A stretch of 64,000 nt of DNA from Streptomyces sp. ISL-87 (GTDB lineage: Bacteria; Actinomycetota; Actinomycetes; Streptomycetales; Streptomycetaceae), in the NCBI RefSeq assembly GCF_018614095.1, contig NZ_JAGGOY010000029.1:330-64329 (forward strand). Direction: 5' to 3'. Shown here piece by piece: positions 55,511 through 63,844 of the stretch. Each line of letters starts with the position of its first letter. The stretch's first letter is position 1. The position numbers and the translations under genes are program-made. A model generated the notes under the pieces. The model was not told where the DNA came from. It ran no database searches and saw only the letters and a list, made by a program, of their open reading frames with translations.

Positions 55511-57824
55511 GGGCCAGAAGGACCACCAGGGCCGTCGCCGCGACCGCGGCGCCCGGGAGGAGGCCCGGGGGGCGGAAAGTGCAGGTGATGGTGGTGGTGC
55601 GGCCGTCCAGCGGGATCGCGACCAGGCCCAGGTACGCCGAGGCCGGGCGGTCGTTGCAGGTCCAGCCGGCGATCGCGGGGGAGGAGAGGATCGCCGTGCC
55701 CTTGGTGCCCGGAGCGACGGTGGCACTGATGCCCGACGAGCCGACCTTAAGCGAGGTGCCCGCCGTGGCGCGCAGTTGCCCGGTCGCCGCCGTCAACGCA
55801 GCGCGGTCGAGGCAGGACAGGATCCACCGCGGCGGCGGCTCCGAGTCGAAGTGCAGGGCCGAGGCGGGCCCGCGGGAGACGCCCAGCGGCTGGACGGCCG
55901 CCCGGTTGCGCGGGGAGTTGCCGTCCAGGCGGAAGCCGCGGCCGCCCGTGAGGCGGGCGTACGCGTTGTACTCCGGGGCCCAGAGGAACGCCTCCGTGCC
56001 CGCGCGGCAGATGCCCGGCGCGACCGGGTCCTCGTAGACCTTGGCGCCCAGCAGGAGTTCCTGGTTCTTGAAGGGGTTGTCCGTGTACGTCGGCTCCGGA
56101 CCCGCGGGGCGCGTGGTGATCAGCGGCGGGACCTCCGCCCGGGCGATCGAGCCGTCCGGCTGGAGGCGGGCGCCGACCGAGAAGATGGCGTCCGTCACCG
56201 GGTTGTCGATGCTCTGGACGTTGCGCCCGCGCGAGGTCCAGCCCGCCCCGAGCGCCACCATCGTGCGCGTGAAGACGTCCGGGGTGTGGCTGCTGTAGTA
56301 CGCGCCGCCCTCCCCGCCCAGCAGCATCGGGTCGTTGCCCGACAGCGCCGGCCGGCTCGGGTCCGTCCGGTACGCGGGCCAGCCCTCGGCGCCGGCCAGG
56401 GCATCGGCGCGCGCGGTGTGGGCAGCGCCCCAGGACGGGTAGTCGTCCAGGCCGCCCAGCTTGCCCTGCATGCCCCAGGCCGTCGTGGCCGCCGCCTGCC
56501 CGAGCAGGACCAGGGCCAGCAGGCCCGCCGCCGGGAGCACCAGCCGGCAATGCCGCAGCGCCCACCAGGCGCCCGCCGCGACGGCCAGCCCGCCGCAGAA
56601 CAGCCCGTAGCTCCACGCCGTGACCAGCTCGCTCGCGCCGGCCCACACCACCACCGCGGCCAGCACGCCCGCGCCCGCCGCCAGCGCCCGCAGCCCCGGC
56701 GGGCCCGCCGCCAGCCCGGTCCACGCGGCGATCACCACGATGCCGGCCAGTACGAACGTCTGCCGGTACGGGCTCCCGTTCGGGGTCGCGAACACATGCC
56801 AGGCCAGGTGCGTCGGAGTCCACTGGAAGGAGAGGAGCACCGCGACCGCCAGCCCCGCCCACCACAGCCGGGTGCGCAGCGGCACCGCCCGGTGGAAGGG
56901 CAGCGCCGCCACCAGCAGCAGCGTCCCCGTCCCCACGAAGATCGCGGGCGAGGAGAAGGAGTACGTCGCCGGCAGCAGCCGGGCGAACGTGTCCGCCCAG
57001 GACACCGGCTGGAACTCCCTCACCAGCCCCGGGTACGCCTGCCCCGAGCTGAGGAAGAGCGGCGCGAGGACGGGAGCCGCCAGGGCGATGCCCAGCAGCG
57101 TGGTCCCCGCCGCACGTCCGATCACCCGCAGCCGGTCCCGTACCCCCTCGCGCGTCAGCACCACCCGCACCACCAGCACCAACGCCGCGCCCAGCGTCGC
57201 CATGTACGCCGTGTAGAAGTTCGCGATCCAGCAGACGGCGACGACCAGCGTCCCCAGCGCGAGCCGGCGGCCCCGCAGCGCCCACTCACCCGTCAGACAC
57301 AGCAGCGGGAAGGCGATCAGCCCGTCCATCCACATCGGGTTGTACGAGGCCTCGATCACCGACCAGCCGCACAGCGCGTACGAGGCCCCGAGCAGCCCCG
57401 CCGCCCACCACGGTCCGCGCCGGTGGGTGCGCAGCAGCCAGGCCATCGCCGCCGCGGCGGCCGCCATCTTCAGCACGGTGACGACGTACACCGCGAGGTC
57501 GATGTCCTGGCGCGGGAACAATCCCACCAGGACCGCGAACGGGCTGGTCAGGTACGTCCCGAAGTCGGGCAGGAAGCTGGTGCCGTAGCCGGACTGCCAG
57601 TTGAACAGCAGCCCGCCCTCCGCGCGCCCGTGGAGCATGTCCCACAAGTGCGCGTGGAAGGGCACGAACTGATTGCCGAGGTCGTTGATGCTGCGATGGC
57701 GCGGCCCGTACGGGTAGACGCCCGCGACGGCGTCTCCGGCACACATGGCCGCGGCCGTGATCAGGGCGGCGAGCGCCGAGCCGAGCAGGCTGTGGCGCCG
57801 CGGGGAGGGGTGCGGTGTCGACAT
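55470..57824 (-). CDS. YfhO-family multi-spanning membrane protein (GT-C type)
   Basis: The 784-residue protein has about 12 helices, a large external loop after helix 1 with FVPFHAHLWDMLHGRAEGG and FNWQSGYGTSFLPDFGTYLTSPF (typical of YfhO/GT-C membrane glycosyltransferase-like proteins), and a soluble C-terminal region (about 490-760) before a last helix. YfhO is involved in glycosylating lipoteichoic acid in Bacillus; the role here is unknown. ATG 57824 has ggaggg nine bases upstream. The final residues ALSSGRAARRRRRL are encoded opposite the DUF397 remnant, so the original C terminus may have been replaced. Confidence 0.82.
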   Translation of the reverse strand: MSTPHPSPRRHSLLGSALAALITAAAMCAGDAVAGVYPYGPRHRSINDLGNQFVPFHAHLWDMLHGRAEGGLLFNWQSGYGTSFLPDFGTYLTSPFAVLVGLFPRQDIDLAVYVVTVLKMAAAAAAMAWLLRTHRRGPWWAAGLLGASYALCGWSVIEASYNPMWMDGLIAFPLLCLTGEWALRGRRLALGTLVVAVCWIANFYTAYMATLGAALVLVVRVVLTREGVRDRLRVIGRAAGTTLLGIALAAPVLAPLFLSSGQAYPGLVREFQPVSWADTFARLLPATYSFSSPAIFVGTGTLLLVAALPFHRAVPLRTRLWWAGLAVAVLLSFQWTPTHLAWHVFATPNGSPYRQTFVLAGIVVIAAWTGLAAGPPGLRALAAGAGVLAAVVVWAGASELVTAWSYGLFCGGLAVAAGAWWALRHCRLVLPAAGLLALVLLGQAAATTAWGMQGKLGGLDDYPSWGAAHTARADALAGAEGWPAYRTDPSRPALSGNDPMLLGGEGGAYYSSHTPDVFTRTMVALGAGWTSRGRNVQSIDNPVTDAIFSVGARLQPDGSIARAEVPPLITTRPAGPEPTYTDNPFKNQELLLGAKVYEDPVAPGICRAGTEAFLWAPEYNAYARLTGGRGFRLDGNSPRNRAAVQPLGVSRGPASALHFDSEPPPRWILSCLDRAALTAATGQLRATAGTSLKVGSSGISATVAPGTKGTAILSSPAIAGWTCNDRPASAYLGLVAIPLDGRTTTITCTFRPPGLLPGAAVAATALVVLLALSSGRAARRRRRL

Positions 57825-58016
57825 GGTGGGCCGACCCTCCCAGCGCAGGGCGGACGAGGGGTGGCCGCAGGGTGGCTGCGACATAAACAGACGCGTACCC
57901 CAACACCAGGGGAATCGTTGGTCGAACCAGTGGCTCGGATCACGCTGACTGCATACCATCGATCACCGCACGGCCCTTGTGCATCGACGCACAATCTCCC
58001 GGCCCTGGAGGCTCCT

Positions 58017-58637
58017 TTGCACCGTCGCACAGCGCTCTCCGTCTCCGCCGCCCTGCTCGTGGCGGCCCCCCTGCTGTCCGCCTGCTCGGGCGAGACCCGC
58101 CCCGGCACCGCGGCCGTGGTCGGCGGCGAACGGATCACCACCTCGGCGCTCCAGGACCAGGTGAACGACGTCCGCACCGCGCAGAACCGTTCCGAACAGG
58201 CCGCCCAGCTCGTCGCGAGCACCCCGAACCTGGAGCGGCTGAAGCTCAACAAGATGATCCAGCTGCGGGTCCTGGAGAAGGCCGCCAAGGACGCCGGGAT
58301 CTCCGTCAGCACGAAGGAGGTCGAGGACTTCCGCGAGGACGCAGGCCAGGACGGCGGCGCCCGGAAGCTGGAGCAGCGGGCCCTGGCGCAGAAGATCCCG
58401 CTCGCCCCCGGCCAGATCGACGACGACATCCGGTTCACGCTGCTGTTCGGCAAGCTCTCGGAGCGCTTCGGCAAGGAGGCCGTCCTGGCCCCGCTCGCCA
58501 AGGCCTCGGACGCGCTGCACATCACGGTGAACCCGCGCTACGGCGACTGGGACGTCAAGCAGATCGCCCTCGGCGACGGGGAGACCGCGTGGATCACCCA
58601 GCGCACCCGGCCCGAGCAGGCCCCCGCCGGAGCCTGA
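58017..58637 (+). CDS. SurA N-terminal-domain lipoprotein (TTG start)
   Basis: The 206-residue precursor has a lipoprotein signal (RRTALSVSAALLVAAPLLSAC; lipobox LSAC) and a helical SurA/PrsA-like N-terminal chaperone domain (VGGERITTSALQDQVNDVR ... LNKMIQLRVLEKAAKDAGISVS). It lacks a peptidyl-prolyl isomerase domain. No ATG or GTG lies in frame near the start; TTG 58017 with GGAGG five bases upstream gives a complete signal peptide. It probably helps fold secreted proteins outside the membrane. It is followed 28 bp later by mazG. Confidence 0.85.
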   Translation: MHRRTALSVSAALLVAAPLLSACSGETRPGTAAVVGGERITTSALQDQVNDVRTAQNRSEQAAQLVASTPNLERLKLNKMIQLRVLEKAAKDAGISVSTKEVEDFREDAGQDGGARKLEQRALAQKIPLAPGQIDDDIRFTLLFGKLSERFGKEAVLAPLAKASDALHITVNPRYGDWDVKQIALGDGETAWITQRTRPEQAPAGA

Positions 58638-58665
58638 CCCGTTCGCGCGGAGGTAGGTTCGGAGG

Positions 58666-59643
58666 GTGAACGACCACACGCCCGCCGAGCCCACCGGCCG
58701 CATCGTCCTGCTCACCGCCAGCCACCGGGTCGCCCCCGGCCTGCTGTCCTGGCCGGCGTGGCAGACCCTGCACGCCGCGGACCGGGTGTGGTGCGCCGAC
58801 CGGGACCACCCGCAGCTGCCGTACCTGCGCGAGGCGGGCGTCGAGGTGGCGCACGAGGTCCCCGACGCCCACACGCTGGTCGAGTTCTGCACCGGCGGGC
58901 GCACCGTCGTGGTAATCCCGAGTGGCGAGGGCGACCAGCGCCTCACCGACGGGCTGGCCCGCCTCGCAGGCTCCGGACGCGTCAGCATGCCCGATCTTGA
59001 ACTGCTGCCCGGCTCCTACGACCTGCCCGGCGCCCGCCTGCTCGACCTGGTCCTGGTGATGGACCGGATCCGGCGCGAGTGCCCGTGGTCCTCCCGGCAG
59101 ACCCACCGGGACCTGGTCAAGTACGGGGTCGAGGAGGCATACGAACTGGTCGAGGCCATCGAGGCCGGCGACCGGGAAGAACTGCGCGAGGAGCTCGGCG
59201 ACGTCCTGCTCCAGGTGGTCTTCCACGCCCGGATCGCCGAGGAGGACGGCGAGGAGCCGTTCTCCATCGACGACGTGGCCGCGACCCTGGTGGAGAAGCT
59301 GATCCACCGGCACCCGCACGTCTTCGGCGACGCGCAGGCGAGCACGCCGGAAGAGGTCAAGGCGCACTGGCTGCGCACGAAGGCGGTCGAGAAGCAGCGC
59401 GAGTCGGTCACCGACGGGATCCCGCTCGGCCAGCCCGGCCTCGCACTCGCGGCCAAGCTCGTCGGCCGGGCCCGGACGGGAGCGGTGCCCGTGGAGCTGC
59501 CCCGCGGCGAGGGCATCGGGTACGAACTGCTGGAGCTGGCGGCGCGCGCCGAGGCGGAGGGGGTCGACCCCGAGACCGCGCTGCGCGCGGCGGCCCGCGT
59601 CTACCGGGACGCGATCCGGGCCGCCGAGGGCGTCGGCGACTAG
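58666..59643 (+). CDS. mazG: Nucleoside triphosphate pyrophosphohydrolase
   Basis: MazG hydrolyses (d)NTPs, including oxidised or non-canonical ones, to monophosphates and pyrophosphate. The 325-residue protein has an N-terminal region resembling a degenerate tetrapyrrole-methylase domain (about 1-110) and then the MazG fold with MDRIRRECPWSSRQTH, the metal-binding KYGVEEAYELVEAIE and EELGDVLLQVVFHARIAEE motifs, and IHRHPHVFG. The GTG start at 58666 has ggaggtagg upstream. The two-part layout matches other actinobacterial MazG proteins. It is in an operon-like pair with the SurA-like lipoprotein gene. Confidence 0.93.
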   Translation: MNDHTPAEPTGRIVLLTASHRVAPGLLSWPAWQTLHAADRVWCADRDHPQLPYLREAGVEVAHEVPDAHTLVEFCTGGRTVVVIPSGEGDQRLTDGLARLAGSGRVSMPDLELLPGSYDLPGARLLDLVLVMDRIRRECPWSSRQTHRDLVKYGVEEAYELVEAIEAGDREELREELGDVLLQVVFHARIAEEDGEEPFSIDDVAATLVEKLIHRHPHVFGDAQASTPEEVKAHWLRTKAVEKQRESVTDGIPLGQPGLALAAKLVGRARTGAVPVELPRGEGIGYELLELAARAEAEGVDPETALRAAARVYRDAIRAAEGVGD

Positions 59644-59738
59644 GGGGTGTCCGCGGACGCCGCGGGCCCGCCCTGATCCGGAAGGCAGGCCTCCGTCTCC
59701 CTGGCCTTCAGCAGCGGCTGTGCGGGTGCGCGGATCGT

Positions 59739-60956
59739 TCAGTGGGCGCGCGGTGCGCGGCCCGATGGGTTGTGCCAGTGCGGGGACGGGCGGTGCAGGA
59801 ACCACTCGCCGAACCCCAGCGGGCGCCCGCCCGGCCCGCTGCCCTTGCCGCCGGCGGGTACCGAGTCGTAGAAGATACGGCCGGGCCGCGCTCCCAGCTC
59901 CTCCAGTAAGTACGCGGTCTCCTCGATGAACAGGGGCGGCCCGCTGAGGTAGACGTCCTGGTCGGGCCACATGCCCCGGTTGCCGAGTGCGGTCGTCAGC
60001 CGGTCGGTGGCCTGGTTGGGGTGCTGCCCGGGGGCGGGCGTGATGTAGGTGACGCCGAGCCAGCCGAAGGCGGCCGCGAGGGTGTCGATGAGCGGCCGGT
60101 CGTAGAGGTGCGCGGCGTCCCGGGCGACCACGAAGAGCCGTACGTCCTGATCGGGAGGGTGGTCGGAGAGCTCCTCCAGCATGGCCCGGATCGGCGCCCA
60201 GCCGGTGCCGGCGGCGATGAGGCTGACCGGGCGGTCCGTGCGCCGGAAGGTCAGCTGACCGCCGGCCGCGCCGAGCCGCAGCATCTCGCCGGGCCGGACC
60301 TCGCGCACCAGGGCGGTGCTGAGCCGGCCCTGCTCGATCCGGCTGACGTGCAGGTCCACGGTGTGGTCGGGGCGGGGCGCGTTGGCGATGGAGTACGTAC
60401 GCCAGGTGGTCGGGACGCGGGCGCTGCTCACGCTCACGTACTGGCCAGGCAGGTAGGGGAGCGGGGCGTGCGGCCGCAGGGTCAGCACGCCGATGTCCTC
60501 TCCGTACTGGAGGTGGCGGACCACCTCCGCGTCCCACCAGGGCGGGTCCTTGCTCTCCTCGGCGCCGGCCGTCATCGCGTCGGCGATCACCTGGTAGGCC
60601 TCGGACCAGGCCTTCTCGACCTCCGGGGTCCAGGCCTCGCCGGAGGTCTCGGCGAGGGCGGCGAGCAGGCTGGAGCCGACGGCCGCGTAGTGCTCGGGGC
60701 CGGCCCGGAACTTGCGGTGGTCGCGGCCGAGGTCGCGGAGATAGGGGAGGAGCGTCTCGTGTTCGAAGTGGGCGATCACGTGGGTGAGCGCGGCGAAGAG
60801 GCGGTCCCGCTGCCGCTCCATGTCCTCGAAGGAGGCCGGGAAGAGGTCACGGATCCCGGGGTTGTGCCAGAAGAGGTGGGAGTAGAAGAACTTGACCGCG
60901 TGCTCGGCCCGTCTCTCCACCACCGCGAAGCTGCTTTTCAAGATCCTCACATCCAC
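59739..60956 (-). CDS. Flavohemoglobin (globin + FAD/NAD reductase)
   Basis: The 405-residue protein has an N-terminal globin domain (1-135; AVKFFYSHLFWHNPGIRDLFP, with the proximal His likely in GRDHRKFRAGPEHY), an FAD-binding barrel (RTYSIAN at about 205) and a C-terminal NAD-binding domain (AAGTGWAPIRAML). Flavohemoglobins convert nitric oxide to nitrate with O2 and NAD(P)H. GTG 60956 is the start: a promoter TTGACG-N19-TACTTT (60994-60989 and 60969-60964) places transcription at or within a base of it, implying a leaderless mRNA. It is divergent from the P450 gene. Confidence 0.88.
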   Translation of the reverse strand: MDVRILKSSFAVVERRAEHAVKFFYSHLFWHNPGIRDLFPASFEDMERQRDRLFAALTHVIAHFEHETLLPYLRDLGRDHRKFRAGPEHYAAVGSSLLAALAETSGEAWTPEVEKAWSEAYQVIADAMTAGAEESKDPPWWDAEVVRHLQYGEDIGVLTLRPHAPLPYLPGQYVSVSSARVPTTWRTYSIANAPRPDHTVDLHVSRIEQGRLSTALVREVRPGEMLRLGAAGGQLTFRRTDRPVSLIAAGTGWAPIRAMLEELSDHPPDQDVRLFVVARDAAHLYDRPLIDTLAAAFGWLGVTYITPAPGQHPNQATDRLTTALGNRGMWPDQDVYLSGPPLFIEETAYLLEELGARPGRIFYDSVPAGGKGSGPGGRPLGFGEWFLHRPSPHWHNPSGRAPRAH

Positions 60957-60963
60957 AAAACCG

Positions 60964-60994
60964 AAAGTAGGAATGTCGGGGAAGGTGACGTCAA
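60964..60994 (-). promoter_or_regulatory. Leaderless-type promoter of the flavohemoglobin gene
   Basis: On the minus strand TTGACG (plus 60989-60994) and TACTTT (plus 60964-60969) are separated by 19 bp. Seven bases after TACTTT comes the GTG start codon, so transcription and translation would begin at the same place. No SD exists. Confidence 0.6.
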
Positions 60995-61071
60995 GTCAGG
61001 GCGGATTTACGGACAGCCGCGACGAACCGCCCATATGGGATGGCGCGTGGGGGCCGGGATACGGTCGGCGG

Positions 61072-62382
61072 GTGCATGAGCAGACCCCCGCAGCCGACGT
61101 CCCCGCCGACGTCCCCGCCGACGTCCCCGCCGAAGCCCCCGCCGAAGCCCCCCAGGGCCCGACCCTGTTCGACTGGGAGTTCGCGACCGACCCCTACCCG
61201 GCCTACGCCTGGCTGCGCGAGCACTCCCCGGTGCACCGCACCAAGCTCCCGAGCGGGGTCGAGGCCTGGCTGGTCACCCGGTACGCCGACGCCCGCCAGG
61301 CCCTCGCCGACCAGCGCCTGAGCAAGAATCCGGCCCACCACGCGGAGCCGGCGCACGCCAAGGGCAAGACCGGGATTCCGGGGGAGCGCAAGGCGGAGCT
61401 GATGACGCATCTGCTCAACATCGACCCGCCGGACCACACCCGGCTGCGGCGGCTGGTGTCGAAGGCGTTCACTCCGCGCAGGGTCGCCGAGTTCACCCCG
61501 CGGGTGCAGGAGCTGACCGACCACCTCATCGATCAGTTCGTCGCGAAGGGGGAGGCGGATCTCATCCACGAGTTCGCCTTCCCGCTCCCCATCTACGCCA
61601 TCTGCGAGATGCTCGGCGTACCGCGCGAGGACCAGGACGACTTCCGCGACTGGGCCGGAATGATGATCCGACACGGCGGGGGCCCGCGCGGCGGAGTCGC
61701 CCGCTCGGTGAAGCAGATGCGGACCTATCTCGGTGAACTCATTCACCGCAAACGGGACGATCTGGGCAACGATCTGATTTCCGACCTGATCCGCGCCAGC
61801 GACCACGGCGACCACCTGACGGAGGCCGAGGCCACCGCCATGGCTTTCATCCTGCTTTTCGCCGGTTTCGAGACGACCGTGAACCTCATCGGCAACGGCG
61901 TCCACTCCCTCTTCATGAACCCGGACCAGCGCGAGCGCCTCCAGGCCTCCCTCGCGGCCGGCGAGAGCGGGCTGCTGGAGACGGGCGTGGAGGAGCTGCT
62001 CCGCTACGACGGCCCCGTGGAGCTCGCGACCTGGCGGTTCGCCACCGAGCCGCTGACCCTCGGCGGCCAGGACGTCGCGGCTGGCGATCCGGTGCTCGTG
62101 GTCCTCGCGGCCGCCGACCGCGACCCCGAGCGGTTCGCCGAACCGGACACCCTCGACCTCTCCCGCACCGACAACCAGCACCTCGGATACGGGCACGGAA
62201 TCCACTACTGCCTGGGCGCTCCGCTCGCCCGGCTCGAAGGACAGACCGCGCTTGCGACTTTGCTGACGCGTCTGCCAGATCTGGAACTCGCCGTTCCGGC
62301 CGAGGAGCTGCGCTGGCGCGGCGGGCTCATCATGCGTGGCCTGCGCACTCTTCCTGTTCGCTTCACACCTCGAAACGTTTGA
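61072..62382 (+). CDS. Cytochrome P450 (CYP107-like)
   Basis: The 436-residue monooxygenase has the I-helix FAGFETT, the ExxR motif EELLR, and the heme-binding loop YGHGIHYCLGAPLAR with the Cys ligand; the first aromatic is Tyr instead of the usual Phe. An N-terminal tail contains DVPADVPADVPAEAPAEAP repeats. By position it corresponds to the gene that, in S. coelicolor, encodes CYP107U1, reported as needed for sporulation; that equivalence is from memory and not verified. GTG 61072 lies six bases after TACGGT (61060-61065), so this mRNA may also be leaderless. Confidence 0.88.
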   Translation: MHEQTPAADVPADVPADVPAEAPAEAPQGPTLFDWEFATDPYPAYAWLREHSPVHRTKLPSGVEAWLVTRYADARQALADQRLSKNPAHHAEPAHAKGKTGIPGERKAELMTHLLNIDPPDHTRLRRLVSKAFTPRRVAEFTPRVQELTDHLIDQFVAKGEADLIHEFAFPLPIYAICEMLGVPREDQDDFRDWAGMMIRHGGGPRGGVARSVKQMRTYLGELIHRKRDDLGNDLISDLIRASDHGDHLTEAEATAMAFILLFAGFETTVNLIGNGVHSLFMNPDQRERLQASLAAGESGLLETGVEELLRYDGPVELATWRFATEPLTLGGQDVAAGDPVLVVLAAADRDPERFAEPDTLDLSRTDNQHLGYGHGIHYCLGAPLARLEGQTALATLLTRLPDLELAVPAEELRWRGGLIMRGLRTLPVRFTPRNV

Positions 62383-62417
62383 AGCCCCTCTGACCTGGAG
62401 TCAGTTTCCGACCGAAC

Positions 62418-62447
62418 TTGTGACAATCGTTCGAAGGCCGCTAGGTT
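62418..62447 (+). promoter_or_regulatory. Promoter of the Rpf-LysM gene
   Basis: TTGTGA (62418-62423), an 18-bp spacer and TAGGTT (62442-62447) fit a vegetative promoter about 30 bp upstream of the ribosome binding site. Confidence 0.6.
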
Positions 62448-62485
62448 CTGCCGTTACCCCGCCGTTATGCGAAAGGTGCAGTCTC

Positions 62486-63571
62486 ATGCGTTCGAACGGC
62501 CGCCACAGACGCCCCCGTCAGGTGCCCGCGATTGTCGTCACTGCCGGAGTCGCAGGCTCCGCTCTGGCCCTGCCGCTGCTCGCGGCGACCAACGCGAGTG
62601 CCGCAGACACCTCCACGTGGGACAAGGTCGCCGAGTGCGAGAGCGGCGGTGCGTGGAGCGCCAACTTCGGCAGCGGCGCCTACGGCGGACTCCAGTTCAC
62701 GCAGGAGGAGTGGCAGAACGCGGGCGGCACGACCTACGCCGAGCGCGCGGACCTCGCCAGCCGGTCGCAGCAGATAGCCGTCGCCGAGCGGGTGCTGGCC
62801 TCCCAGGGCCCCGAGGCGTGGCCGCTGTGCGCGTCCCCGGCCGGGCTGACCAAGGAGGGCCCCTCGGCCGAGGTGGACCCGGGCCGCGGCCACTCCAGCG
62901 ACGCCAAGGCGGTCTCCCCGAGCCCGTCCCGCCCCGACGACTCCGTGCCGTCCACCGGCTCCGGTGCGCCGTCCACGGACTTCGGGGCCCCGACGCAGAG
63001 CGTGAGCCCGTCCGGTTCGCCCGCCTTCGGACTGCCCGACGTCCCGATGGCCCCGCCGCTCGGACTGCCCGTCATGCCCGATCCGGACCTCCCGTCGACG
63101 GCTCCGACGACCCCGGGCGACCCGACGACGTCCCCCACGACCCCGGTGACCCCGGGCGGTCCGACCGCGTCCCCGACGACCCCGGTGATTCCGGGCGGCC
63201 CGACCGCGTCCCCCACGACCCCGGGCGACCCCACGGCTCCCGTGACCCCGGGCACTTCGGGCACACCGGGCATCCCGTCCGCCCCCGACGCCTCCGCCGA
63301 CCCGTCCGCCACCCCGCAGGCCCCGGCCGCCGGTACGAGCGAGGGCAGCGGCAAGCACCGCGGTACGCCCGCCGTCGAGGCGCCCGTCACACCTGACGCC
63401 GCGTCGGACCCGACGTACATCGTGAAGGAGGGCGACAGCCTGGCCGCCATCGCGGATGCCAAGGGGGTCAAGGGCGGCTGGAGCAAGCTCTACGAGGCCA
63501 ATGAGCAGGTCATCGGCGGCGACGCCAACCTGATCAAGCCCGGCCAGAATCTGGATCTAACCAAGCAATAA
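62486..63571 (+). CDS. Secreted Rpf transglycosylase with LysM domain (RpfC-like)
   Basis: The 361-residue exoprotein has a signal peptide (VPAIVVTAGVAGSALALPLLAATNASA), an Rpf domain (about 40-120: STWDKVAECESGGAWSAN, with the catalytic Glu in CESGG, and the closing Cys in WPLCAS), a long Pro/Thr/Ser linker with repeated TPVTPGGPTASPT units, and a C-terminal LysM domain (TYIVKEGDSLAAIADAKGVKGGWSKLYEAN). It would bind and cut peptidoglycan at germination or regrowth. ATG 62486 has gaaaggtg upstream; the longer frame would place a non-signal stretch first. By order it matches S. coelicolor rpfC. Confidence 0.9.
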   Translation: MRSNGRHRRPRQVPAIVVTAGVAGSALALPLLAATNASAADTSTWDKVAECESGGAWSANFGSGAYGGLQFTQEEWQNAGGTTYAERADLASRSQQIAVAERVLASQGPEAWPLCASPAGLTKEGPSAEVDPGRGHSSDAKAVSPSPSRPDDSVPSTGSGAPSTDFGAPTQSVSPSGSPAFGLPDVPMAPPLGLPVMPDPDLPSTAPTTPGDPTTSPTTPVTPGGPTASPTTPVIPGGPTASPTTPGDPTAPVTPGTSGTPGIPSAPDASADPSATPQAPAAGTSEGSGKHRGTPAVEAPVTPDAASDPTYIVKEGDSLAAIADAKGVKGGWSKLYEANEQVIGGDANLIKPGQNLDLTKQ

Positions 63572-63604
63572 GGGCACTTCGGGCATCCGGAAAGTTAGTA
63601 ATGT

Positions 63605-63633
63605 CGGATATCCGTAAGTGAGACATGTGTCTC
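63605..63633. promoter_or_regulatory. Two adjacent perfect palindromes downstream of the Rpf-LysM gene
   Basis: CGGATATCCG (63605-63614) and GAGACATGTGTCTC (63620-63633) lie 5 bp apart. They could be operators for the next transcription unit. Confidence 0.45.
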
Positions 63634-63726
63634 TTCCGGTCAACTGGCGTGTCTCGCCCGGAGGCACCCGAAAACCCCGCCCTCACCTGCGCAAATACCG
63701 GTGCGAAGTACGCAAGTAGGGGCTCT

Positions 63727-63762
63727 CTCTCCCCGATGTTCCTTGTTGAACATCGGGGAGAG
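63727..63762 (+). terminator. Hairpin between the Rpf-LysM gene and the riboswitch
   Basis: Perfect 15-bp arms (ctctccccgatgttc / gaacatcggggagag) with a 6-nt loop; probably ends the Rpf-LysM transcript. Confidence 0.7.
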
Positions 63763-63844
63763 GCCTGTCTACCTTCTGAATCGCCCGCCACCGCGGGCCT
63801 CTTCGACCGCATCGCCGAATCCTGCCGGCGGACGGAGAGAACAG

